In this document: piece by piece, positions 42,255 to 48,891 of the stretch
Layout of the letters: each line of letters starts with the position of its first letter
Numbering within the stretch: position 1 is the first letter of the stretch
Assembly (NCBI RefSeq): GCF_001636545.1
Contig: NZ_JFHK01000020.1
Location: 1-64,000, forward strand
DNA length: 64,000 nucleotides
Direction of reading: 5' to 3'
Origin: Kosmotoga arenicorallina S304
Lineage (GTDB): Bacteria; Thermotogota; Thermotogae; Petrotogales; Kosmotogaceae
The notes under the pieces: generated by a model
Seen by the model: only the letters and a program-made list of their open reading frames with translations
What the model was told of the DNA's origin: nothing
The model's database searches: none
Made by a program: the position numbers and the translations under genes

Positions 42255-43214
42255 ATGAATAGCAAAAGAGCTGTTTTGTTTCTTTTTTTCCTCGTGTTTT
42301 CAATAAGCCTCTTTGGCATAAATTTGCCCTTTGATAAAGTGTATGAATTGAAAAGGCTCGCTGATTATCCCGTACTGCTGCCTGAAGGGATCGGGTTTCA
42401 AAGCAAGGCAACCTTTAATCCAGCGGCAATAAAGGTTGGAAACGAGATTTACCTCTTTTATAGAGCGGAAGACTGGACGGGCCATAGTGCCTGGAACGGT
42501 ACTTCATCAATCGGGCTTGCAAAAAGTGAGGATGGCTTAAACTTTATCAAAGAGCCAGAACCCATTATCAAACCCGAACCTCCGTATGAAATACCCGGCG
42601 GATGTGAGGATCCGAGAATTGTAGAAATAGACGGGCTGTATATCATGACGTACACTGCTTATGATGGTAGCCAGGCAAGATTGTGCCTGGCCTATTCTAA
42701 AGACCTGAAAGAGTGGACAAAGGTTGGACCGATAATAAAGAAATTCCGCTGGTCCAAATCCGGCGCAATTATTCCTCAAAAAATAAACGGGAAGTACTAT
42801 ATGTATTTTGGCGACTCGCAAATATATATTGCCACTTCCAGCGATCTGGAGAACTGGAATGTAAATCCTTATGCCGTACTCAGGCCAAGGCCGGACAAAT
42901 TCGATGCACGACTTGTCGAGCCAGGCCCACCACCGCTTATAACTCCTGAAGGAATTTTGCTATTCTATAACAGTGCTGATTATTCTGGAATTTACAGAGT
43001 TGGTGCAGCCCTCTTTGACATCGAAAAGCCTGACAGATTGCTGAAAAGAACTGACAAACCGTTGCTTGAGCCGGAGCTTTCCTGGGAAAAATACGGTCAG
43101 GTTCCCAATGTGGTTTTTGTAGAAGGGGCTGTTGAACATGGTGGCAAATTGCTTCTCTACTATGGAGCCGCTGATCTGTATGTTGGTGTAGCTGCTATTG
43201 ACCTTTCTGAATAA
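42255..43214 (+). CDS. Exported GH130 protein with hydrolase-like active site
   Basis: 319 residues, starting with a signal peptide (KRAVLFLFFLVFSISLFG). GH130 blocks are TFNPAAIKVGNEIYLFYRAED, GCEDPRIVEIDGLYIMTYTAY (catalytic Asp) and YYIATSSDLENW-like strands. LVEPGPPPLITPEGILLFYNSADYSGIYRVGAALFD differs from the cytoplasmic paralogue. The phosphate-binding Lys and His (KIGVGAPP, YHG) are replaced by Glu-containing VEPGPPP and YN. These changes fit the GH130 beta-1,2-mannosidases that act without phosphate. Export to a compartment low in phosphate agrees with hydrolysis. The ORF has AGGGATGA-type spacing, starts 4 bp after the previous stop and ends at a terminator. Confidence 0.86.
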   Translation: MNSKRAVLFLFFLVFSISLFGINLPFDKVYELKRLADYPVLLPEGIGFQSKATFNPAAIKVGNEIYLFYRAEDWTGHSAWNGTSSIGLAKSEDGLNFIKEPEPIIKPEPPYEIPGGCEDPRIVEIDGLYIMTYTAYDGSQARLCLAYSKDLKEWTKVGPIIKKFRWSKSGAIIPQKINGKYYMYFGDSQIYIATSSDLENWNVNPYAVLRPRPDKFDARLVEPGPPPLITPEGILLFYNSADYSGIYRVGAALFDIEKPDRLLKRTDKPLLEPELSWEKYGQVPNVVFVEGAVEHGGKLLLYYGAADLYVGVAAIDLSE

Positions 43215-43229
43215 AAACAAAAATTCGTT

Positions 43230-43256
43230 AAACGGCCACAAATGTGGCCGTTTCTT
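43230..43256 (+). terminator. Terminator of the lacI-ABC-GH130 operon
   Basis: AAACGGCCAC-AAAT-GTGGCCGTTT, a 10-bp perfect stem, followed by CTTAT. Confidence 0.8.
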
Positions 43257-43280
43257 ATACGTGAACTACTATACCTTACA

Positions 43281-43640
43281 GAAGAGAGGATAAGAATGGA
43301 ACGAGAACAGAGAGGGCCGCTGTGCGGCTGATACGAATCCCTTCGGGATTGTTGCGAACCACTTCGTGGTTGCCCCGAACTGCTTCGCAGTTGTTTCGAT
43401 CGACTTCGTCGATGATGCTCGCCTGCAGCGGAAAAAACATCGAGAATCCGAGAGCCCGAGAAGACGAGAACGGATGGAAATAATTGACGTACAACGAACA
43501 ACGTACAACGATTTTCTTGTTTCTCGTCTTCTCGCACTCGAATCCCGGGTCTGGTCACCACTTCTCGGAATCTCGATTTTTCTCGTAACTCGGTTTTTCG
43601 TTGTAGGTTGTGCGTGGCTTGAAAAGCCGAGAGCCGATGT
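43281..43640 (-). repeat. Modular repeat element, copy 2 (inverted)
   Basis: On the minus strand the order is GGCTT-TTC-AAGCC with a short ACAACCT/ACAACGA run (near 43640), CGAGA-type degenerate repeats, the 55-bp block (43472-43526, two mismatches to 31606-31660), a mini-hairpin array (43315-43413) and the terminal TTCTCGTTCCATTCT block. Compared with copy 1 it lacks array A and has two 7-bp units where copy 1 has four. This suggests gain and loss of modules. It starts right after the terminator of the sugar operon. Confidence 0.85.
43315..43413 (-). repeat. Array of five 15-nt mini-hairpins, exact 21-bp period
   Basis: On the minus strand the units are ATCGAC-GAA-GTCGAT, AACTGC-GAA-GCAGTT, AACCAC-GAA-GTGGTT, AATCCC-GAA-GGGATT and AGCCGC-ACA-GCGGCC. 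Plus-strand coordinates are 43399-43413, 43378-43392, 43357-43371, 43336-43350 and 43315-43329. Spacers are 6 nt, one of them CGAAAC as in array A. Confidence 0.9.
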
Positions 43641-43933
43641 AGTTCCTGCTTCGATCTGTGATGGCTCATAGGTCATTTACACATTCCGCCGCCTGGGCAC
43701 AGTACACAGACATAAATTCGAACAGTTCCTGCTCTACTGTTCGATTACACTTTATAAGTGGTCGCTCTTCAAAATTTATACTCCACTCATAGAAGTAGAG
43801 GTCCTCTTTTGAAAGAAATCGGTAAATCTGCATACTCTAAGAATAATGAGTTTAGCCCTATTCTTTTCAAATAGTCCTTTGTTATTGCTCCTTTTGAATG
43901 ATTACAAGAAATATGTATAGTTTTTAATAGTGC
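43641..43933. other. Intergenic region without recognised gene
   Basis: No frame with a ribosome site was found. It holds one clear inverted repeat, CGAACAGT (43719-43726) and ACTGTTCG (43736-43743), with a 9-nt loop, and otherwise AT-rich sequence leading to the promoter of the PEPCK-like gene. Confidence 0.5.
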
Positions 43934-44032
43934 TATAATCACCATGAAAAGTGAATATCCTCAAAATCAGTTCTGAGCATGCGGGCAAAGGTTGGTAAAA
44001 GCCCCGCATCTTTTTCTTTTACCCAAAAAGGA
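43934..44032 (+). promoter_or_regulatory. Promoter and structured leader of the PEPCK-like gene
   Basis: TATAAT at 43934-43939 places the RNA start near 43946. In the leader ATGCGGG (43979-43985) pairs with CCCGCAT (44003-44009), followed by CTTTTTCTTTT: an intrinsic terminator. GGTAAAAG in its loop (43994-44001) is exactly complementary to CTTTTACC (44016-44023), which could form an antiterminator hairpin or a pseudoknot. The ribosome site AAGGAGGG begins 4 bp later. Confidence 0.62.
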
Positions 44033-44041
44033 GGGTTCAGA

Positions 44042-45697
44042 ATGGCGACAATATCTTCGCTGGAACGCAATGGAATATCAAAGGGTAATCCCATCTTTTC
44101 AGAGTTCAGAAGTATTGTTGAAACCGCTTTTTACAGAAATAACGTTGTAAATGTCAATTCCAGAAGGGAAGCCTATAAGCTGGCGATAGACTCGCCTGGA
44201 ACAATTATCACTGATATGGAAGTATTTCAGCCTGAGAAACTTGGCCTTGAACCGGGAAGCAAGGTGCTTTTATTCAATGATGGGGCAGTTGTTGGTCGTT
44301 ACGCCCCAGCGCGAAGAATTGTCGGCGAACCGGGGCTTGATTTGAAAGACTACGCTGCAAAACTCAGGGAAGCGGTCTATAACACACGATACAAAAAAAT
44401 GTACCACGCGCAGGCAATAATAGGGCTTGATGAAGATTTTTCGGTAAAAGCCCATCTTCTTGTCCCTGAAGGTTATGAAAACACTCTTTACAATTGGCTA
44501 CTGAACTTTCAACCTCTTACTGATAGTTGGTCTGAACTATACAAAAGATCAAAACAATTAAAGGGCGAGGGTGATATTTTCGTTTTCGCAGATCCGGATT
44601 GGAGCCATCCCGACCATCCCTTTGGGTTAACCTTTTTCGATCCTGAGCATAACGTAGCTGCTATTCTTGGAATGAGATATTTTGGGGAGTTCAAGAAGGG
44701 AACCCTGACCCTTGCGTGGAGCTGTGCAAGCAGAAATGGCTATGTGTCATGCCATGGCGGGCAAAAAAGGTACAACCTAAAAGATAAGAGTTTCGTAATT
44801 GGCGTTTTTGGACTTTCAGGTTCTGGAAAATCAACTCTCACTCATGCAAAGCACGGGGGGAAATACGATGTAACCATCCTTCATGACGATGCCTTTATCA
44901 TCTCTTTGAAGGATGGCTCTTCTGTTGCACTTGAACCTTCTTATTTCGACAAAATGGCAGACTATCCTTTGAATTCCCCTGATAACAAATATCTGCTCAG
45001 TGTGCAGAACGTAGGTGCGACTTTAGATAACGAAGGCAAAGTAGTGATTGTTGCCGAAGACATAAGAAACGGAAACGGAAGAGCCATAAAATCCAGTTTA
45101 TGGTCTCCTAACAGGGAGAATAAATTTTCTGAACCCGTTAATGCTATAATCTGGCTCATGAAAGATCCCTCAATACCGCCTGTGCTTAAAATAAATGATC
45201 CTGCCCTGGCCTCGACTCTTGGTGCAACACTTGCAACAAAGAGAACTTCAGCCGAAAGGCTTGCTCCGGGCGTGGATCCCGATGCTCTGGTTTTTGAACC
45301 CTATGCGAATCCTTTCAGAACCTATCCTCTTTCCATTGATTATCAGGGATTTAAAGATCTCTTTGAAAATAGAAACGTGGATTGCTATATCTTCAATACA
45401 GGACACTTCCTGAAGAAGAAGGTCACCAAGGATGTTACTCTGGGTATTCTCGAAGCGATAGTCACTAAAACCGCGAAATTCAAAAAATGGGGAAAATTCG
45501 AAGAAGTAGAAATCATGGAGATTGAAGGCTATGTTCCAGACTTCACCGATTCTGATTATATTGAGCTTTTGAAGAAGCAGATACACAGCAGGCTGGATTA
45601 CATTCGCTTCCTTGACACTGAAAAAGATGGATATAACAAACTTCCTCAGGAAGCTTACGATTCGATACAACATTTATATGCCGAGATAGATCGCTGA
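44042..45697 (+). CDS. Divergent phosphoenolpyruvate carboxykinase-like protein
   Basis: 551 residues from the ATG at 44042 (AAGGAGGG). A longer frame would start inside the leader hairpin. The P-loop GLSGSGKSTL near residues 258-267 is PEPCK-like. ILHDDAF stands where ATP-type PEPCK has the metal motif GDDEH. EPVNAIIWLMKDPSIPPV and RTSAERL and NTGHFLKKKV mirror the later conserved blocks. The match is partial: the typical lid motif KxAGTE is replaced by KRTSAE. It may be a PEP carboxykinase feeding gluconeogenesis or a related kinase. The neighbour downstream follows after 12 bp. Confidence 0.7.
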   Translation: MATISSLERNGISKGNPIFSEFRSIVETAFYRNNVVNVNSRREAYKLAIDSPGTIITDMEVFQPEKLGLEPGSKVLLFNDGAVVGRYAPARRIVGEPGLDLKDYAAKLREAVYNTRYKKMYHAQAIIGLDEDFSVKAHLLVPEGYENTLYNWLLNFQPLTDSWSELYKRSKQLKGEGDIFVFADPDWSHPDHPFGLTFFDPEHNVAAILGMRYFGEFKKGTLTLAWSCASRNGYVSCHGGQKRYNLKDKSFVIGVFGLSGSGKSTLTHAKHGGKYDVTILHDDAFIISLKDGSSVALEPSYFDKMADYPLNSPDNKYLLSVQNVGATLDNEGKVVIVAEDIRNGNGRAIKSSLWSPNRENKFSEPVNAIIWLMKDPSIPPVLKINDPALASTLGATLATKRTSAERLAPGVDPDALVFEPYANPFRTYPLSIDYQGFKDLFENRNVDCYIFNTGHFLKKKVTKDVTLGILEAIVTKTAKFKKWGKFEEVEIMEIEGYVPDFTDSDYIELLKKQIHSRLDYIRFLDTEKDGYNKLPQEAYDSIQHLYAEIDR

Positions 45698-45709
45698 GAG
45701 GTAATCAGC

Positions 45710-46681
45710 TTGATTTTTGGGAGGCAAGATAGAGTGAAAGAAATCAAGCTAATCGCTGAATTGGGAACTAATTATATCTTCCACTTATTGGCAGTAGCAA
45801 AGAATAACTATGATAACAGCTACTCACGCAAATATGCGAGCTCGATCAGCAACAAGCATCGAGAGATCCTGCAAAAATTCAAAGAAAGGCTAAACTTTGC
45901 GAATGGCAATGCAGGGGATCTTGTAGAATACTTAATATTCTTTCCCGCTTATCTTGGGCTCAATTCCCAGAATGATCTTGAAAGATACTTTGGTTTAATC
46001 AAAAAGGCGGCTCATGGAAGACCTGAAGGTTTCATAAAAGAATACAGGGAAAAAATATCTGAAAGAAAATGGTTGCCAAAGATTGATGACAGATGGTTCG
46101 AGATGTTACATGAAAAGCTTGAAGAAATAGAAATGCTGAAAGAGGTTTACATAGACAACTTCACAACTTACAAAAATCTGGTATGGCCTTATGAATTTCC
46201 ACAAATGAAAAAGAAAGCTGACAGGTTAAATGAAAAGCTGAAAGGCTTAAATCTTATAGAAAAATGGGAAAAAGTAACAGGAAAATCATTCAAAGCAAAA
46301 AAATATGAAATAGTCCTTGTTTCGGCTATCGAGGGAGGGCCTAATGCAAATTCACTTGGATACAGTAAAAATGTTTTTTACTCCGAATCAGAAAGCAGCT
46401 TTATGATTGATTTCATAAGCCACGAAGTGGGGACACACATATTAAGTGATGTAGCTTTTGAGTTTTTCCAAGCTTTATCGACCAAACCGGAAAAAATGGC
46501 GGAGTTTTATGGCGCTTATGAGTGTATTGCGCAATTTTTTAATTCATTGGTATTAAATAGAGAGCTATCTTACGATTTAAAGCAATTCAACTCAGAGCGA
46601 TACATATCGGCATTTAGAGAGTTATACTCTGTTGGAATAAATGCCCCAAAAGAATTGCTCATGAAAACCTTGGAGACTTGA
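45710..46681 (+). CDS. Putative metalloprotein with HExxxH motif
   Basis: 323 residues from TTG (GAGAGG upstream). A GTG at 45734 with GGGAGG before it is an alternative start. The protein is mainly helical. SHEVGTHIL gives HExxxH at about 238-243, and YECIAQ gives Glu271. HExxxH plus a downstream EC.A motif is the zinc-site pattern of dipeptidyl-peptidase III (M49: HELLGH and EECRAE). Overall length is less than half that of M49 enzymes, and no other similarity is visible. I therefore call it a putative zinc metallopeptidase. It probably shares an mRNA with the PEPCK-like gene. Confidence 0.6.
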   Translation: MIFGRQDRVKEIKLIAELGTNYIFHLLAVAKNNYDNSYSRKYASSISNKHREILQKFKERLNFANGNAGDLVEYLIFFPAYLGLNSQNDLERYFGLIKKAAHGRPEGFIKEYREKISERKWLPKIDDRWFEMLHEKLEEIEMLKEVYIDNFTTYKNLVWPYEFPQMKKKADRLNEKLKGLNLIEKWEKVTGKSFKAKKYEIVLVSAIEGGPNANSLGYSKNVFYSESESSFMIDFISHEVGTHILSDVAFEFFQALSTKPEKMAEFYGAYECIAQFFNSLVLNRELSYDLKQFNSERYISAFRELYSVGINAPKELLMKTLET

Positions 46682-46799
46682 ACTGGTCATTTTCCCCATA
46701 CTCAGCGCGTTTTTGCAAATCAACCACCAGGAGAGTTCCAAAAACATGTGAAAACTTGTGAAAAAGGTTATAATTAACCAAATTTTTAGGGGGGATTTT

Positions 46800-46979
46800 A
46801 TGCTTTTGAAAGTTTTCTCTATCATCACTTTGATTTTGGCTGTATTATCATCTGGTTGTGGAATGGCTATTCGTTTTCGCTGGGTCGGAGAAATGGATTC
46901 TACTCCGCATATAATTTTGGGGTTAATCACATTGGTTTTTATGGTAATCTTAGTGGTTCTCATATTTTTGAAGGCATAG
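46800..46979 (+). CDS. Small membrane protein, two predicted helices
   Basis: 59 residues from the ATG at 46800 with the strong AGGGGGGAT site. Upstream codons are discarded. Two hydrophobic segments (VFSIITLILAVLSSGCGMAI and IILGLITLVFMVILVVLIFL) are joined by a short polar loop with WVGEMDSTPH. No family is recognised. The next membrane protein starts 4 bp later, so the two are probably co-expressed. Confidence 0.65.
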   Translation: MLLKVFSIITLILAVLSSGCGMAIRFRWVGEMDSTPHIILGLITLVFMVILVVLIFLKA

Positions 46980-46983
46980 AAAT

Positions 46984-47658
46984 ATGAGCAATAATATAGA
47001 TAAAATCATAAAGCAAATAGCACTAACTGCATCCGCTGGTCTTTTTCTTACAGTATTCTGGATAATTCTCACGATATTTACCATGCCATCAGGGAATGTT
47101 CAGGACCAGCTAATGCACTTAAAAAACAACCTGACGCTTTATAGGTGGAGCTTCTTCAACGCATCGTTGATTTCAATTCCCATGTCTGCTCTGATTATTT
47201 TGCTTGCCTTTTCAGTAGATAGTTTTAGAGAACACAAATTACTTGACATTTTAAGCGTATTCTGGTTAGCTCCATATATTGTGCTTGTAAGTATCACGTA
47301 TATATCTCAATATACCCTTTTCCCCAGGCTCTTCGGCTCTAATGCTGATGTTCATCTGATTGAGATGCTCTATTTCTACAATAAAGATTCCTTTGTTTAT
47401 TTTTTGGATTTGCTTGGCTATGTTTTTCTTTCGCTCAGCGCTATTTTTATTGGCCATAAACTCCTTTTAAGCAGAAACAAGTTTAGAAAAGCTGTTGGCC
47501 TTCTCTTCTGGCTTATGGCCCTGTCGGCTTTGACCGGGTTCGCAGGTTATGTAATGGATAATGTGGTTATTGAACAGGGCGTAATGATAAGCGGGGTATT
47601 CTCTATCATTTTATTCTTTCTTATCTCGGTTTCAGGAAAAAAGCTGTTTTCACGATAG
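46984..47658 (+). CDS. Multi-pass membrane protein of unknown function
   Basis: 224 residues with about six hydrophobic segments (for example LFLTVFWIILTIF, ISIPMSALIILLAF, FWLAPYIVLVSITYI, FVYFLDLLGYVFLSLSAIFIG, LLFWLMALSALTGFAGYVM and ISGVFSIILFFLISVSG). No signature motif of a transporter or enzyme is recognised. The gene is 4 bp after the small membrane protein and may form a pair with it. Confidence 0.65.
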   Translation: MSNNIDKIIKQIALTASAGLFLTVFWIILTIFTMPSGNVQDQLMHLKNNLTLYRWSFFNASLISIPMSALIILLAFSVDSFREHKLLDILSVFWLAPYIVLVSITYISQYTLFPRLFGSNADVHLIEMLYFYNKDSFVYFLDLLGYVFLSLSAIFIGHKLLLSRNKFRKAVGLLFWLMALSALTGFAGYVMDNVVIEQGVMISGVFSIILFFLISVSGKKLFSR

Positions 47659-47774
47659 GAAGAAAATACTTCATTTTTAAACCACTGCACAACCCAAACA
47701 TGTAAGACATAGAATGGTTATTCTCGGTTTCCTGATCTCGACATTCAGGTTTGCGCTGTTTTTCGATCAAAAAT
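47659..47774. other. Intergenic sequence before the direct repeats
   Basis: No gene or terminator is seen here. TTCTCGGTTTCCTGATCTCG near 47720 loosely recalls CGAGA-type parts of the repeat elements, but the match is too weak to call. Confidence 0.3.
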
Positions 47775-47829
47775 TCTAAGCAAACTCTAAGGTTAGTCTA
47801 AGGTTTCTTTAAGGAAGGTCACCTATCAT
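47775..47829 (+). promoter_or_regulatory. Four 11-bp-spaced direct repeats at a promoter
   Basis: TCTAAGC (47775), TCTAAGG (47786), TCTAAGG (47797) and TTTAAGG (47808) have exact 11-bp spacing. TATCAT at 47824-47829 is the likely -10, and the last repeat overlaps its -35 region. The layout is that of binding sites for an OmpR/PhoB-family response regulator. Confidence 0.7.
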
Positions 47830-47868
47830 AGTGGTGAAGTTAAACATTCCCCTATGGAGGTGAGTAAC

Positions 47869-48492
47869 ATGAAAAAAGGTATTATCGTAACAACGTTGGT
47901 AGCGGTTCTCGTTCTTAGTGTGAGTCTTTTCGCTTTTGGTCCTCGCTGGAACGATCAGCAAGCACCTGCAGGAGCACCAGCGGCAGCAAGGGGCGTTTAC
48001 TCTTGTAGGACAACGGAAAATTTTGAACCCTTGTACCAGCACAGAGATGACAGCGCATATTTCAATGGTGAAGATATCACAATAGAGGGCACCATTGTAG
48101 GGGTTGCATACATGCCCACAGAGATCAAGGTAGAAACAGCCGAAGGAATAGTAGAAGTCCACACAGGCCCCATCTGGATGCTGAGTGACATTGAATTAGC
48201 GGAAGGACAGAATGTTACAGTAGAGGGTAAATTGGTGACGGTTGATGACGAGAGCTTCGTAGTGCCCTCAAAAATAACGATAGATGGTACAGAGATAGTG
48301 CTCAGAGATGCTGATGGTTTCCCAACCTGGATCAAAGGCGCCATGATGAATCGAGCAGCTTATGGAAAAAGTCACAAAGCAAGAGGGAATTACCAGAATA
48401 CACCACAGCAAGGAAATTACAGGAATGCTCCAAGCACGAGAGGAAACTTCGGTGGTAGAAACAGCCGTGGAACAGGAAACTGCTGGAGATAA
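47869..48492 (+). CDS. Exported protein with OB-like core and Gly/Asn/Arg-rich tail
   Basis: 207 residues from the ATG at 47869 (GGAGGTGAG). Signal peptide MKKGIIVTTLVAVLVLSVSLFAFG. Residues about 60-140 are a small beta barrel-like domain: ITIEGTIVGVAYMPTEIKVETAEGIVEVHTGPIWML and NVTVEGKLVTVDDESFVVPSKITIDG. This recalls exported OB-fold proteins. The tail contains repeated GNYQN, GNYRN, RGNF, GRN and GTGN. The function is unknown. Its promoter carries direct repeats for a response regulator, so it may belong to an envelope or metal stress response. Confidence 0.72.
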   Translation: MKKGIIVTTLVAVLVLSVSLFAFGPRWNDQQAPAGAPAAARGVYSCRTTENFEPLYQHRDDSAYFNGEDITIEGTIVGVAYMPTEIKVETAEGIVEVHTGPIWMLSDIELAEGQNVTVEGKLVTVDDESFVVPSKITIDGTEIVLRDADGFPTWIKGAMMNRAAYGKSHKARGNYQNTPQQGNYRNAPSTRGNFGGRNSRGTGNCWR

Positions 48493-48510
48493 ATCTCACC
48501 CCTCAACGAA

Positions 48511-48541
48511 ACCCGGGAGCAGAAGCTTCCGGGTTTTTTTA
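48511..48541 (+). terminator. Rho-independent terminator
   Basis: AACCCGGGAGC-AGAA-GCTTCCGGGTT, 11 bp with one G-T pair, followed by TTTTT. Confidence 0.88.
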
Positions 48542-48737
48542 TATGCATTGCACAAATTTGAAAGGAGAAAAAAACAGCGAAAAAAATATATCCATTTAAA
48601 ATTAGAGAATTTTTTTCTTTCCCAAGCCTAAATTTGCTATAAACAATCATTTTTTGACTTTTTTGTCCCATGTCATTTTTGATTTAGAAGAGTAATATTT
48701 TTTCAGGGAATATACCCTATTAAAGGAGGCGTGCGAA
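48542..48737 (+). other. AT-rich intergenic region upstream of the 18-codon gene
   Basis: It holds several A/T tracts and a TTGACT hexamer near 48655. A following -10 is not clear. No gene was recognised. Transcription of the small gene downstream must start here. Confidence 0.4.
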
Positions 48738-48794
48738 ATGCCTGGAAAGAACAAGAAAGAAAAGAAGACCAAGAAAGGCAAAAAAGATGAATAG
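48738..48794 (+). CDS. Very short gene for an 18-residue basic peptide
   Basis: ATG with an AAAGGAGGC ribosome site at good spacing opens MPGKNKKEKKTKKGKKDE, which ends at TAG. Ten of the 18 residues are Lys. A strong terminator begins 12 bp after the stop, and another terminator isolates it from the upstream gene. It is therefore an independent transcription unit. A tiny ribosome- or nucleic acid-associated peptide is possible. Alternatively the transcript is a small RNA whose reading frame is incidental. Conservation in related genomes would be decisive. Confidence 0.6.
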   Translation: MPGKNKKEKKTKKGKKDE

Positions 48795-48805
48795 AAATCT
48801 TATTC

Positions 48806-48836
48806 AAAGAGGTCGCACAAGCGACCTCTTTTTTTT
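48806..48836 (+). terminator. Rho-independent terminator after the 18-codon gene
   Basis: AAAGAGGTCGC-ACAA-GCGACCTCTTT, an 11-bp perfect stem followed by TTTTT. Confidence 0.92.
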
Positions 48837-48853
48837 GGAGGGGTGATAGAGGG

Positions 48854-48859
48854 TATAAT
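48854..48859 (+). promoter_or_regulatory. -10 element of the dehydrogenase gene
   Basis: TATAAT at 48854-48859. No good -35 at 17 bp; the upstream T-rich stretch is part of the terminator. Confidence 0.5.
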
Positions 48860-48891
48860 CTAAATAAAACGAGGCCACCGGGAGTGATAGC

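Noticed and set aside
43686-43698. ZTP riboswitch
   Set aside because: CCGCCTGGGCA equals the conserved 3' motif of ZTP riboswitches, but the 5' half with GGGUCGUGACU is absent upstream, and no folate or purine gene follows. It could be chance or a remnant.
47700-47760. Third copy of the repeat element
   Set aside because: CACAACCC and TTCTCGGTTTCC resemble module pieces, but no hairpin unit or 55-bp block is present.
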